Positions 24,372 to 32,153 of a DNA stretch of 64,000 nt are shown here, in pieces; within the stretch, counting starts at the first letter, position 1, and the number at the start of each line of letters is the position of its first letter. The notes under the pieces were generated by a model that was given only the letters and a program-made list of their open reading frames with translations, had not been told where the DNA came from and searched no databases. Made by a program: the position numbers and the translations under genes. Origin of the DNA: Palsa-892 sp035295845 (lineage in GTDB: Bacteria; Pseudomonadota; Alphaproteobacteria; Rhizobiales; Xanthobacteraceae); contig DATGIF010000015.1 in assembly GCA_035295845.1 (NCBI GenBank), positions 75,151 through 139,150 of the forward strand, written 5' to 3'.

Positions 24372-25103
24372 ATGGGACAGAAATCAACGAGGCCGCGTGA
24401 GAAACAGCTGAAGTATGGTTTGGACACGGCTGAGGTTAGCGATCTCCCAGACGAAAAAAGTGATCTATACGACCGACTAAAAAATAATGACGAGGGTTTC
24501 CGAATTGTAATTAGAGCGTTCAAAAATCTAGCGACTCTTTACAAACTTGTCTTGTTTAGGCGTGACGATCGTCGTGCTATAAAATATTTCTACGATGGAG
24601 TAGGCACGATAATTGGTGATTATCCTAAATTGAGCGAGAAGGGGTCATCGATAAGTCTTAGAAGTGCTTACTTAGCGGCATCACAAATTCGTGCTATAAT
24701 TCAAGGTAGCGGTTTTTCGGAAAACCCTTCTGGCTCGGACGCATATGAAGCGTCCAGCAAAGGGCGCAGAGCTTCCGAGCCTCCTTCGGAGGAGGCTCAC
24801 TTGCATCATAACCAGCTTGAAACTGTTTTGCTCCTTCCAAAAAACGAAAGCGTGCAGCGGGGAAGACCATCAGGTAAAGAACGGCGCGTAAAGTTGCGCC
24901 CGTTCATGGTCAAGCTTACTGATCAAGAATATCAACGATTGGAAAAGCTACGGCGTCGGACATCTGCGGTGTCTGCAGCCGATACCATTCGAGCAGCTCT
25001 ACGAGCATATGATGCTGTTGTGGAAGCAGCACGTGCTGGCAGCAACATAGTATTTGAAAATCCGAAGAATCCTAGAAAACGGGTTTATCTCAAACTCGGT
25101 TAA
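24372..25103 (+). CDS. Hypothetical protein with C-terminal ribbon-helix-helix-like region
   Basis: This is a 243-residue protein. The N-terminal 110 residues are helical and charged. A Ser/Glu-rich linker follows (about 112-150). Residues about 165-215 have FMVKLTDQEYQRLEKLRRRT then AADTIRAALRAYDAV, the strand-helix-helix pattern of RHH DNA-binding proteins. An AT-rich upstream region (24280-24371) is suited to a promoter. A strong terminator follows at 25127-25155. A regulator of the adjacent recombinase region is possible. Confidence 0.62.
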   Translation: MGQKSTRPREKQLKYGLDTAEVSDLPDEKSDLYDRLKNNDEGFRIVIRAFKNLATLYKLVLFRRDDRRAIKYFYDGVGTIIGDYPKLSEKGSSISLRSAYLAASQIRAIIQGSGFSENPSGSDAYEASSKGRRASEPPSEEAHLHHNQLETVLLLPKNESVQRGRPSGKERRVKLRPFMVKLTDQEYQRLEKLRRRTSAVSAADTIRAALRAYDAVVEAARAGSNIVFENPKNPRKRVYLKLG

Positions 25104-25126
25104 ATCCTCAGGATTTTCTACTTTTG

Positions 25127-25155
25127 CCCGACCTAATCCACAGGTCGGGTTTTTC
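25127..25155 (+). terminator. Rho-independent terminator after the RHH-like gene
   Basis: The perfect 8-bp stem CCCGACCT / AGGTCGGG (25127-25134 and 25142-25149) is followed by TTTTTCTT. Confidence 0.9.
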
Positions 25156-25207
25156 TTGACCCCTAATAGTATAAATGATATATACGATTAAATTGTGGGG
25201 GCTTACC

Positions 25208-25483
25208 ATGGCGAAATCAGTTGCCCTCAAATTAGAAGACGGCGTCGGCTATGATTTAGCGGCGTGTAAGTCTTCTCGGCAATTTCCGCCGGAGATTGAC
25301 GGCTTCGATTTCCGTTATGCCCTCCCCGGACCGTCCCGATGGATGGTGTATCGGGAAAGCAGCACAGGAAATGCTCGGATTTTTCAATACAATCCGCGCT
25401 CGGGCACGGCGGAATTAGTCTGCGACGCTGACGAAAATGAAAATAAAGCCGAAACAACTCATAAAGTTTGGAGGGAGCACTGA
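25208..25483 (+). CDS. Small hypothetical protein upstream of the recombinase
   Basis: The ATG at 25208 (GGGGG upstream at good spacing) gives 91 residues; an earlier ATG at 25175 lacks an RBS. Composition is mixed, with aromatic residues (FDFRYALPG, RWMVYRES, IFQYNPRSG) and an acidic end, suggesting a small beta-rich fold. No family recognised. The upstream AT-rich stretch (25155-25200) may hold a promoter for this gene and the recombinase. Confidence 0.55.
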   Translation: MAKSVALKLEDGVGYDLAACKSSRQFPPEIDGFDFRYALPGPSRWMVYRESSTGNARIFQYNPRSGTAELVCDADENENKAETTHKVWREH

Positions 25484-25656
25484 AAGACGTAGTGCTGAAC
25501 GACTCAATAGTGCGTTTAATTAAGGCACTTGCGCGCGCAGAAGCACGGCGCGACCATGCCGCTCAGGTTCAAAATCGGGAAGCGCCAAATGAGCAAGCAG
25601 GCGGCCATTTACGCGCGTTATTCGAGCACCATGCAGCGCGCGAAGTCGATTGCTGA
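25468..25656 (+). CDS. Possible small leader protein before the recombinase
   Basis: An open frame of 62 codons (TTG at 25468; other starts CTG 25480, GTG 25492) encodes VRLIKALARAEARRDH, a helical basic-acidic stretch that I have seen in short genes before serine recombinases in related bacteria. GGAGGG at 25470-25475 could be its RBS. It overlaps the recombinase start by 68 bp in another frame. There is no canonical ATG, so the call is weak. Confidence 0.35.
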   Translation: MEGALKDVVLNDSIVRLIKALARAEARRDHAAQVQNREAPNEQAGGHLRALFEHHAAREVDC

Positions 25657-27181
25657 CCAGGTGGAGTTATGCCGCGCATACGCAAAACGGCAGGGGATTG
25701 AGGTAGTCCGCGTGTACCATGATGAAGCTAAATCGGGGGCGTCGATGGTGCCGCGCGTCGGCTTCCAAGCAATGATGCGTGATGCAACCGCAAAGAAGTT
25801 CAATCTCATTGTGACCGAGGATGTGGATCGCGCATTTCGGGATCAAGCCGATTTCCACGCAACGAGGAAGAAGATAGCATTTCTCGGGATTGCATTGCAC
25901 ACACCTCACGCGGGTGAGCTAAGCGCAATCGAAGGCAGCATGCGCGCAATGATGGGGGAATTTTTCCTTGATGATTTAAGGCGAAAAGTTCATCGCGGGC
26001 TATCAGGTGTAATACGTGACGGCCGCAACGCGGGTGGCAAAGCTTACGGATATCGTCCCATTCCCGGAAAACCGGGTGAATTGGAAATCGTTCCTGAGGA
26101 AGCGATTATTATCAACCGCATTTTTGATCGTTATCTTAGTGGCGATACTCCACGTGTGATCGCTGCCGCCCTAAATAATGACGGTGTGCCGCCACCGCGT
26201 GGAGTGTACTGGCGAGCGAGCACGATCAACGGAAATAAAACTCGCGGGCACGGTATTTTACAAAATCCGCTGTACGTCGGGCGTCTCGTATGGAACCGCG
26301 TCAGAATGGCCCGCAATCCTGCCACAGGCCGACGCGTTAGCCGCCCTAACGATCCTAGTGAATGGCAATATGCTGATGTGCCTGCGTTGGCGATTGTGAA
26401 AGTCAAAATCTTTGACGCAGTGCAGAGACAAAAGGCCGCACGGTCGCATCTGATCCCGGCCATGCAAAGAAGTCCGAAACGGATTTTATCGGGGATTTTG
26501 AAATGTTCCGTATGCGGCTCCGGGCTTTCCATTAAAGACAGGTACAAGGGACAGCTACGTATCGTCTGCACGCAATCACGGGAAGCCGGGACATGCGTTA
26601 ATAAGCAGCCCTATAACCTCCAAGCTATTGAGTGTGCCGCTGTCGAAGGCTTACGCGAGCGGCTGACGAACAAGAACGCACTATTTGTCTACGCTCGCGA
26701 ATACAATCAAGAACGCTGCCGTCTAAGCGCAAATGCTGGCGCGAGGAGAGCCAAGCTAGAAAAGAACCTCGCCACCGCAGAGCAAGCCTTGCAGCGCGGC
26801 GTCAAGGCAATTTTGAATGGCACTATGGCGGAGTCGGAAGCGAAAGAGGAAATGGAGCGGCTTCGCACCGAGCGAGATCAGGCTCGTAAAGCAATTGATG
26901 CAGGACCAGAGAAGCCAAACGTGATTCAGCTTCACCCGGCGACCATCGATCGATTTAGGAAGGACCTCGAACGATTAGACGTTCGATTGCAGCAGGAGTT
27001 CGACGCAAATGATAGCGAGGTAGTTGGCGCGTTCCGCGACCTCGTTCATCGAGTGATCGTTTATCCGCCAAAGAATGGCAACGCCCCCGACATCGTGGTC
27101 CAAGGAAGACTGGACGTACTCACGAAGGGGGGTCGGTTGGTAGCGGAGGAGGGACTCGAACCCCCGACACAAGGATTATGA
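25589..27181 (+). CDS. Large serine recombinase (integrase/excisionase of the element)
   Basis: From the ATG at 25589 the protein has 530 residues; the frame is open to 25529, but MSKQAAIYARYSS fits the family start. Resolvase domain: YARYSS with catalytic Ser12 and R10, then SIADQ and EDVDRAFRD. A recombinase domain (AYGYRPI, ILQNPLYVGRLVWNR) and a zinc ribbon (CSVCGS ... CTQ ... C) follow, then a coiled-coil region. The last 13-14 codons, ending EGLEPPTQGL, are antisense to the tRNA-Met gene; the TGA stop lies in its anticodon arm. In the excised circle the frame would instead continue from 1598 to 1733. Target: the tRNA 3' end. Confidence 0.93.
   Translation: MSKQAAIYARYSSTMQRAKSIADQVELCRAYAKRQGIEVVRVYHDEAKSGASMVPRVGFQAMMRDATAKKFNLIVTEDVDRAFRDQADFHATRKKIAFLGIALHTPHAGELSAIEGSMRAMMGEFFLDDLRRKVHRGLSGVIRDGRNAGGKAYGYRPIPGKPGELEIVPEEAIIINRIFDRYLSGDTPRVIAAALNNDGVPPPRGVYWRASTINGNKTRGHGILQNPLYVGRLVWNRVRMARNPATGRRVSRPNDPSEWQYADVPALAIVKVKIFDAVQRQKAARSHLIPAMQRSPKRILSGILKCSVCGSGLSIKDRYKGQLRIVCTQSREAGTCVNKQPYNLQAIECAAVEGLRERLTNKNALFVYAREYNQERCRLSANAGARRAKLEKNLATAEQALQRGVKAILNGTMAESEAKEEMERLRTERDQARKAIDAGPEKPNVIQLHPATIDRFRKDLERLDVRLQQEFDANDSEVVGAFRDLVHRVIVYPPKNGNAPDIVVQGRLDVLTKGGRLVAEEGLEPPTQGL
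27127..27150. repeat. attR: right attachment site
   Basis: The 14-bp copy TTGGTAGCGGAGGA is at 27137-27150; element DNA to its left starts with six G (27127-27132). With 1598-1617 from the left end the joined site is a 44-bp dyad: a 20-bp arm at 27127-27146, AGGA, and a 20-bp arm at 1598-1617; the arms match at 17 of 20 positions. Confidence 0.88.
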
Positions 27182-27214
27182 TTCCTCTGCTCTAGCCAGC
27201 TGAGCTACTCCGCC
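27138..27214 (-). tRNA. tRNA-Met (anticodon CAT), elongator type
   Basis: The minus strand folds as a full cloverleaf: acceptor GGCGGAG/CTCCGCT, D stem GCTC/GAGC, anticodon stem GAGGA/TCCTT with loop ATCATAA (anticodon CAT), T stem GGGGG/CCCTC with TTCGAGT, discriminator A and an encoded CCA at 27138-27140. The anticodon stem lacks the three G-C pairs of initiator tRNA and base 1 is paired, so it is the elongator form; an Ile (lysidine) tRNA is a less likely alternative. The 3' end is the integration site and remains intact. Confidence 0.95.
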
Positions 27215-27375
27215 AATTCCAACCGAAACCGGCGCGCCGGGTATAAGGAACCGCGTGAATCAGAGTCAAGGCAACCGCTTCCTGCGCCTCGATTCATCGG
27301 ATTCCTGATCATCGCAGTCCAAGCCCGGCGATAACCTATAAACCGCGGCCCTTCTGCTCGTATTCCTTGTTTCTT

Positions 27376-27425
27376 GCGCATGATCCTTTCCGAGAACCGG
27401 TAGCCACTTTTCCGGGATCATGCGC
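27376..27425. repeat. Dispersed palindromic repeat, copy 2
   Basis: GCGCATGATC at the left end and GATCATGCGC at the right enclose TTCCGAGAACCGGTAGCC. It is clearly the same element as at 783-829 and 57763-57817. The pmtA stop codon (27418-27420) lies inside it. Confidence 0.85.
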
Positions 27426-28056
27426 GCCGCGCGTAGCGAATGAGCGAAAAGTGGCCGAGCGGCGGCATCGGCAGGCGCTCGACGAGTTCCACGCCGCCAT
27501 GGCGCGCGGCCCAGCTTGCAAGGCGCGCCCAGGGAAATTCCGGGCGCCAGCCAAGCCGGCGCGCGACCGGCGAAAACCCGCGCTCGAATACCTTCCGCGG
27601 CCCGCGCTCGGCGCCGATGTGGTTGACGAGAATGATCTCGCCGCCCGGCTTCACCACGCGCACGAATTCGTCGAGCGTCGCCTCCGGCTCGGGCAGGGTG
27701 GTGATCACAAACTGCGCCACGACCGCATCGAAGAACTTGTCGCGAAAGCCGAGATGCTTCGCATCCATCACCGCGAGCGCTTCGACGTTCGAAAGCGAAA
27801 GCGCGGCGACACGCGCACGCGCCTTCTTCAGCATCGGCGCCGAATAGTCGACGCCGACGAGGCGGATGCTCGGCGAATAGTCGGGCAGGGAAATGCCGGT
27901 GCCGACGCCGACATCGAGGATGCGGCCGCCGATCTTTTCGGCGGCGGCGATCGACGCCTTGCGGCCGGCGTCGAACACCTTGCCGAAGACGAGATCGTAA
28001 ACCGGCGCCCAGCGCGCGTAGGCCTTCTCGACCGTATTCTTGTCGATGTCGGCCAT
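27418..28056 (-). CDS. pmtA: Phosphatidylethanolamine N-methyltransferase-like (PmtA)
   Basis: This is a 212-residue class I SAM-dependent methyltransferase that should convert phosphatidylethanolamine toward phosphatidylcholine. The ATG at 28054-28056 gives MADIDKNTVEKAYARWAPVY; the frame runs further upstream only as antisense of mnmA. Motif I is ILDVGVGTGISLPDY, then LVGVDYSAPML; VKPGGEIILVNH is the post-motif. The opening YARWAPVYDLVFGKVF is characteristic of rhizobial PmtA. It ends in RYARRA with the stop provided by the palindromic repeat. It lies 13 bp downstream of mnmA on the same strand. Confidence 0.87.
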   Translation of the reverse strand: MADIDKNTVEKAYARWAPVYDLVFGKVFDAGRKASIAAAEKIGGRILDVGVGTGISLPDYSPSIRLVGVDYSAPMLKKARARVAALSLSNVEALAVMDAKHLGFRDKFFDAVVAQFVITTLPEPEATLDEFVRVVKPGGEIILVNHIGAERGPRKVFERGFSPVARRLGWRPEFPWARLASWAARHGGVELVERLPMPPLGHFSLIRYARRA

Positions 28057-28069
28057 CGGCCTTTTTTGC

Positions 28070-29239
28070 CTAGACGGCGGCGTGGAACGGCTCGCGCGTT
28101 TCCGCCCGCGGCGCGCTCGCGCGGATGGTGCCACCGCCGAGCACGCGCGCGCGCGCATCGGCGCTATCGTAGATGACGCAAGCCTGGCCCGGCGCCACCG
28201 CTTCCTCGCCGCGCACGATTTCCACTTCGCTATTCGTTGCGGCCACGAACAGGCGCGCTTCCTGCGGCGGCCGCGTCGAGCGCACGCGCGCGAACACCGG
28301 CAGGCCATCGCGCGCCATTTCTTCCGCCGGCGCGTCGCCGAGCCAGTTGAGGTCGGCGATCCGGATGCGGTGCGTCGCGAGCGCGGCGCGCGGGCCGACG
28401 ATCACGCGCCGCTTGGCGGGATCGAGCCTGACCACGAACAGCGCCTCGCGCGACGGCACGCCGATGCCGCGCCGCTGGCCGATGGTGTAATGCACGATGC
28501 CGGGGTGCTTACCGAGCACGCGGCCGGCAAGATCGACGATCTCGCCGGGCTCCGCGGCATCCGGCTTCAGCCGCTCGATTACGTCGGTGTAGCGGCCTTC
28601 CGGCACAAAGCAGATGTCCTGGCTGTCGTGCTTGCCGGCGACCGGCAGCGCGAAGTCGCGCGCGAGGCCGCGCACCTCGGCCTTGCTCATCTCGCCGAGC
28701 GGGAAACGCAGGAAGCCGAGCTCGTCGAAGGTGGTGCCGTAGAGGAAATAGCTCTGGTCGCGCTCGGCCTCGCGCGCGCGATAAAGCGCGCGGCGGCCCG
28801 CGGGCGTGCGGCGGCTCGCGACGTAATGGCCGGTGGCAAGGGCCGCGGCGCCAAGCTCGCGCGCGGTATCGAGGAGGTCCGCGAACTTGATCTGGCGGTT
28901 GCAGGCAATGCACGGCACCGGCGTTTCACCGGCGGCGTAGCTCGCAACGAACGGCTCGATCACCGCCTTGCGGAAGCGCTCCTCGTAGTCGAGCACGTAA
29001 TGCGGAATGCCAAGCTTGGCCGCGACGGCGCGCGCGTCATGGATGTCCTGGCCGGCGCAGCAGGCGCCCTTCTTCTTGCGCGCGGCACCATGGTCGTAGA
29101 GCTGCAGCGTGACGCCGACGACATCGTAGCCCGCGCGCTTCAAGAGCGCGGCGACGACGGAAGAGTCGACGCCGCCGGACATTGCGACCACGACCCGTGT
29201 CGCGGCGGGCTTTCCGTCAATGTCGAAATTCACGTTCAT
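28070..29239 (-). CDS. mnmA: MnmA, tRNA-specific 2-thiouridylase
   Basis: MnmA makes 2-thiouridine at the wobble position of tRNA for Lys, Glu and Gln. Start at ATG 29237-29239 (MNVNFDIDGKPAAT); a longer frame to 29260 is possible. Motifs: AMSGGVDSSVV (PP-loop), TGHYVASR, PCIACNRQIKF with the first catalytic Cys, SQDICFVPEG with the second, and GQRRGIG. The 389-residue length is usual. pmtA follows closely, probably in one transcript. Confidence 0.95.
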   Translation of the reverse strand: MNVNFDIDGKPAATRVVVAMSGGVDSSVVAALLKRAGYDVVGVTLQLYDHGAARKKKGACCAGQDIHDARAVAAKLGIPHYVLDYEERFRKAVIEPFVASYAAGETPVPCIACNRQIKFADLLDTARELGAAALATGHYVASRRTPAGRRALYRAREAERDQSYFLYGTTFDELGFLRFPLGEMSKAEVRGLARDFALPVAGKHDSQDICFVPEGRYTDVIERLKPDAAEPGEIVDLAGRVLGKHPGIVHYTIGQRRGIGVPSREALFVVRLDPAKRRVIVGPRAALATHRIRIADLNWLGDAPAEEMARDGLPVFARVRSTRPPQEARLFVAATNSEVEIVRGEEAVAPGQACVIYDSADARARVLGGGTIRASAPRAETREPFHAAV

Positions 29240-29437
29240 TCGCGGGCTCCTGCCGCGCACTTATAGGAGCGCATTGCGGCGGGGGCAAAGCGCGCCCGGC
29301 AAGTCTTGCCGAGTGCGACGATCCTGCCGCGCGGGCGGTGGCGGCCCGCACGCTAAATCCTTGATTTGTTTCGCCTTCGCAAGGCGCGGGAATGGCCCGC
29401 GCTTTGCTCGGCAAGAAACGGATCCGTATGTCCAGTT

Positions 29438-31021
29438 ATGTCCAGTAAAGGGAATATCTCCGTGCAAAGCGTCGCCAGCATCAGTTCCGCCCCGTCTCTT
29501 CCCGCGCCCGCCCCCGATCGCGGGGATGACGGCAACGATTCCTTCTCGTCGATGCTCGACGCGACCGCGATGCCGCAGCCGCAAACCAATCCGGCGCCGG
29601 GCACGGGGCCGTCCGCGGACAACGAGCCGCCCGCTTCGCGCAAGCCGGATTCATCTCCGCCACCCGACCACTCGGCGCGGCCGAAGGACGATACGGCGAG
29701 CGACGGCTCGGTGAACGCGCGTTCTCGAAGCGATGGCGCGCCGCAGGCGGATGATGCAACCGCCGGCAAAAAGGATTCCGGGAAGGATTCGAAGAAACAG
29801 ACGAATAAAGACAGCCAGGACGCTCTACCCGTCGCCGTTGCGACGGATCCGGTGCCAAACCCGCAACCGGCCACGGTCGTAGCGGTCGCGATTCCGGCAA
29901 ATCCGGATGCGCCGAAAACCGACGGCGGGGCGAACACGCCCGCGACCGACGACGCGACGAAAGCCGCGGCCGCGGTCGCGGCGGCTCAAACGGAACCGCC
30001 AGCAATTCCCGCGTTGCCCGCGGTTGCTGCGCAGGAAGTGCCACAGCTGCCGCTGCCGGCGGCCGGCGCGTTGCAGACGGCCGCGATCGATGCGGCCGCA
30101 AAGAGCGCCGGCAACGGCAAGCCGGCTAAAGCCACGGTGCAATCCGGGCAATCCGACATTGCGCCCGACACATCCAAAGACGCGGCGGCGCCACAGCCAC
30201 AGCCGGATCAAAAAACGCTGCCGACGAAACTCGCGGCCGCAACCATGATTGGTACGAGCGCCGACGTGAACTCGAAACCGGCCGCTCCAAACACCGACCC
30301 CTCGAACAACGCGCCCGCCGTGCCAGGGCAGCCGAACACCGGCGACGACAAGCCGGCGATCGCCAATGCATCAGCCGTCATCACCGCCGCGGTCAAAGCC
30401 GCGCCCGATGCGCCGCCGCAGGCCCCGGTCGTCGCCAATCATGATTCGGGAACGGCGACCTTCCAGCTCGCGTCCTTGAACGGCCAGGTTTCGCAACCGG
30501 CCACGCTGCCCGAGCCGCTGCGCGTTCTCACCGCATCGTTCGATCCCGCCTCGACGCCGCTACAAGCGCCCAGCGCCTCCGCTCAGCTCGTGCCTGCCAC
30601 GAGTGCCGCCATCGCGGTCGAGATCGCGGCCCGCGCCAAAGAGGGTTCCAGCCAATTCAACATCCGCCTCGATCCGCCCGATCTCGGCCGCATCGATGTG
30701 CGCCTCGACGTCGGCAAGGACGGCGATGTCACTACGCGTCTCACCGTCGACCGGCCGGAGACGCTCAGTCTTCTACAAGGCGACGCGCGCGGGCTCGAAC
30801 GGGCGCTGCAATCGGCGGGACTGAAGACCGAAGACGGCAGCCTGCAATTCTCGCTCCGCCAGCAATCGCCCGACAGCTCGGCCGGCCAGCAGCAGGCGCA
30901 GGGCGGAACGAATACGCCCGCCAATATCGTTTATGCCGAGGAAGACGACGCCGCCACCACCGGCCTCGAGCAATACCAGTGGGCCGCGCGGCTCCGCGGC
31001 GGCGTCGATATTCGGGTTTGA
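29438..31021 (+). CDS. fliK: FliK, flagellar hook-length control protein
   Basis: The ATG at 29438 gives MSSKGNISVQSV and 527 residues. About the first 400 residues are low-complexity Pro/Ala/Asp/Thr, the disordered ruler typical of FliK. The C-terminal ~100 residues (FNIRLDPPDLGRIDVRLDVG, ETLSLLQGDARGLERALQSAG) are the Flg_hook domain that switches export specificity in the flagellar secretion system. flgD follows after 15 bp, a common pair. Confidence 0.9.
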   Translation: MSSKGNISVQSVASISSAPSLPAPAPDRGDDGNDSFSSMLDATAMPQPQTNPAPGTGPSADNEPPASRKPDSSPPPDHSARPKDDTASDGSVNARSRSDGAPQADDATAGKKDSGKDSKKQTNKDSQDALPVAVATDPVPNPQPATVVAVAIPANPDAPKTDGGANTPATDDATKAAAAVAAAQTEPPAIPALPAVAAQEVPQLPLPAAGALQTAAIDAAAKSAGNGKPAKATVQSGQSDIAPDTSKDAAAPQPQPDQKTLPTKLAAATMIGTSADVNSKPAAPNTDPSNNAPAVPGQPNTGDDKPAIANASAVITAAVKAAPDAPPQAPVVANHDSGTATFQLASLNGQVSQPATLPEPLRVLTASFDPASTPLQAPSASAQLVPATSAAIAVEIAARAKEGSSQFNIRLDPPDLGRIDVRLDVGKDGDVTTRLTVDRPETLSLLQGDARGLERALQSAGLKTEDGSLQFSLRQQSPDSSAGQQQAQGGTNTPANIVYAEEDDAATTGLEQYQWAARLRGGVDIRV

Positions 31022-31036
31022 GAACGGAGAAACGTC

Positions 31037-31717
31037 ATGTCCATCGACACGACCGCCGCAGCCGCGAGCCAGACCCCCAGCACGAACTCGAGCTCGACTT
31101 CGCTCATCGGGCAGCAGGAGATCGCCAGCAACTTCCAGGAATTTCTGCAGTTGCTCACGACGCAGCTGCAGAACCAGGATCCGCTGTCGCCGCTCGATAC
31201 CAACCAGTTCACGCAGCAGCTCGTGGAATTCGCCGGCGTCGAGCAGCAGCTAAAGACAAACAGCGACCTCGACCAGCTCATCACGCTGAACAAGACGTCG
31301 CAGGCGACGGCGGCGCTGAATTTTGTCGGCGCGCAGGTCACAGCCGATGGCTCGACGACGCAACTGAAGAACGGGGTCGCGGTGTGGAACATCACTTCGC
31401 CGAAGCCGGCGGCGGCGTCCATCAGCATTCTCGACCAGAACGGCAATACGGTGTGGACCGGCCAGCAGACGCTCGATACCGGCGCCCAGAGCTACTCGTG
31501 GAACGGCAGTACCTCCACCGGCACGACCGCGCCGGACGGCCTTTATACGATCCAGATCACTGCGCAGGATGCATCGAACCAGCCGGTGACGATCTCCACG
31601 CAATACTCCGGCACGGTCACCGGGGTCGATCTCAGCGGCTCGCAGCCCTTGCTGCAGGTCGGCTCAAGCTATCTCACCATTTCGCAAGTTAAATCGCTGC
31701 AGCGGAGCGGTTCGTAA
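31037..31717 (+). CDS. flgD: FlgD, flagellar hook assembly (hook-cap) protein
   Basis: This is a 226-residue protein. N-terminal motif NFQEFLQLLTTQLQNQDPLS followed by TNQFTQQLVEFAGVEQQL is the conserved FlgD signature. The C-terminal part (SISILDQNGNTVWTG, YSWNG, PDGLYTIQI) is the FlgD Ig-like/tudor-like domain. It caps the growing hook outside the cell and is secreted by the flagellar apparatus. It follows fliK with a good RBS (GGAGAAAC). Confidence 0.94.
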   Translation: MSIDTTAAAASQTPSTNSSSTSLIGQQEIASNFQEFLQLLTTQLQNQDPLSPLDTNQFTQQLVEFAGVEQQLKTNSDLDQLITLNKTSQATAALNFVGAQVTADGSTTQLKNGVAVWNITSPKPAAASISILDQNGNTVWTGQQTLDTGAQSYSWNGSTSTGTTAPDGLYTIQITAQDASNQPVTISTQYSGTVTGVDLSGSQPLLQVGSSYLTISQVKSLQRSGS

Positions 31718-31862
31718 GCGCGCGATTGCGGGGATTCCGGCTCCGGTGGCGAAAAACCGCCGAAACCCATTAAGCCTTTGGAAACAAGCTTTTAGGGAAA
31801 TTTTCATGCCTCAGCCGTAGTTTGCTCACCCGAAAGTCGTGTTTGTGTTCAGTGAGCGTAAA

Positions 31863-32138
31863 ATGACCGAGGCGCAACGCCCGAGAGCGAAATATGTCAT
31901 CGGGCCCGACGGCAGCCCCCTGACCATCGCCGATCTGCCTCCGCCCGACACCCGGCGCTGGGTTATTCGGCGCAAGGCCGAGGTGGTAGCGGCCGTGCGC
32001 GGCGGACTTTTGTCCCTCGAAGATGCCTGCAATCGCTACACGCTGACCACGGAAGAGTTTCTCGCCTGGCAGCATTCGATCGAGCGGCACGGCCTTGCGG
32101 GCCTGCGCACCACGCGGCTGCAGCAGTACCGGCAATAA
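31863..32138 (+). CDS. sciP: SciP (DUF1153), CtrA-inhibiting cell-cycle regulator
   Basis: The ATG at 31863 gives MTEAQRPRAKYVIGPDGSPL and 91 residues, the usual size. The helix-turn-helix core WVIRRKAEVVAAVRGGLLSL then EFLAWQHSIERHGLAGLR is nearly invariant in this family. In Caulobacter SciP binds CtrA and represses CtrA-activated promoters, including flagellar ones; the adjacent fliK and flgD fit that network. Regulatory function here is by family. Confidence 0.9.
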   Translation: MTEAQRPRAKYVIGPDGSPLTIADLPPPDTRRWVIRRKAEVVAAVRGGLLSLEDACNRYTLTTEEFLAWQHSIERHGLAGLRTTRLQQYRQ

Positions 32139-32153
32139 CCGCCCGCCTGCGGC

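Larger units (their letters stand above)
1584..27150. mobile_element. 25.5-kb integrated genetic element in the 3' end of tRNA-Met
   Basis: The element is bounded by identical 14-bp repeats (TTGGTAGCGGAGGA) at 1584-1597 and 27137-27150; the right copy is the end of the intact tRNA-Met gene and the left copy its displaced 3' terminus. A large serine recombinase lies next to the right end and reads into it. Inside are two VirD4/TraG-like ATPases, a replication-relaxation-like protein, DNA-binding proteins with embedded repeats, nucleases, a DNA polymerase and many hypotheticals. Base composition is visibly more AT-rich than the flanks. No mating-pair formation genes are seen, so an integrative mobilizable element is more likely than a self-transmissible one. 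That classification is inference. Confidence 0.9.

Noticed and set aside
31718..31800. CtrA-box or terminator downstream of flgD
   Set aside because: Only a weak TTAAG half-site and a poor stem were visible; not enough to call either.
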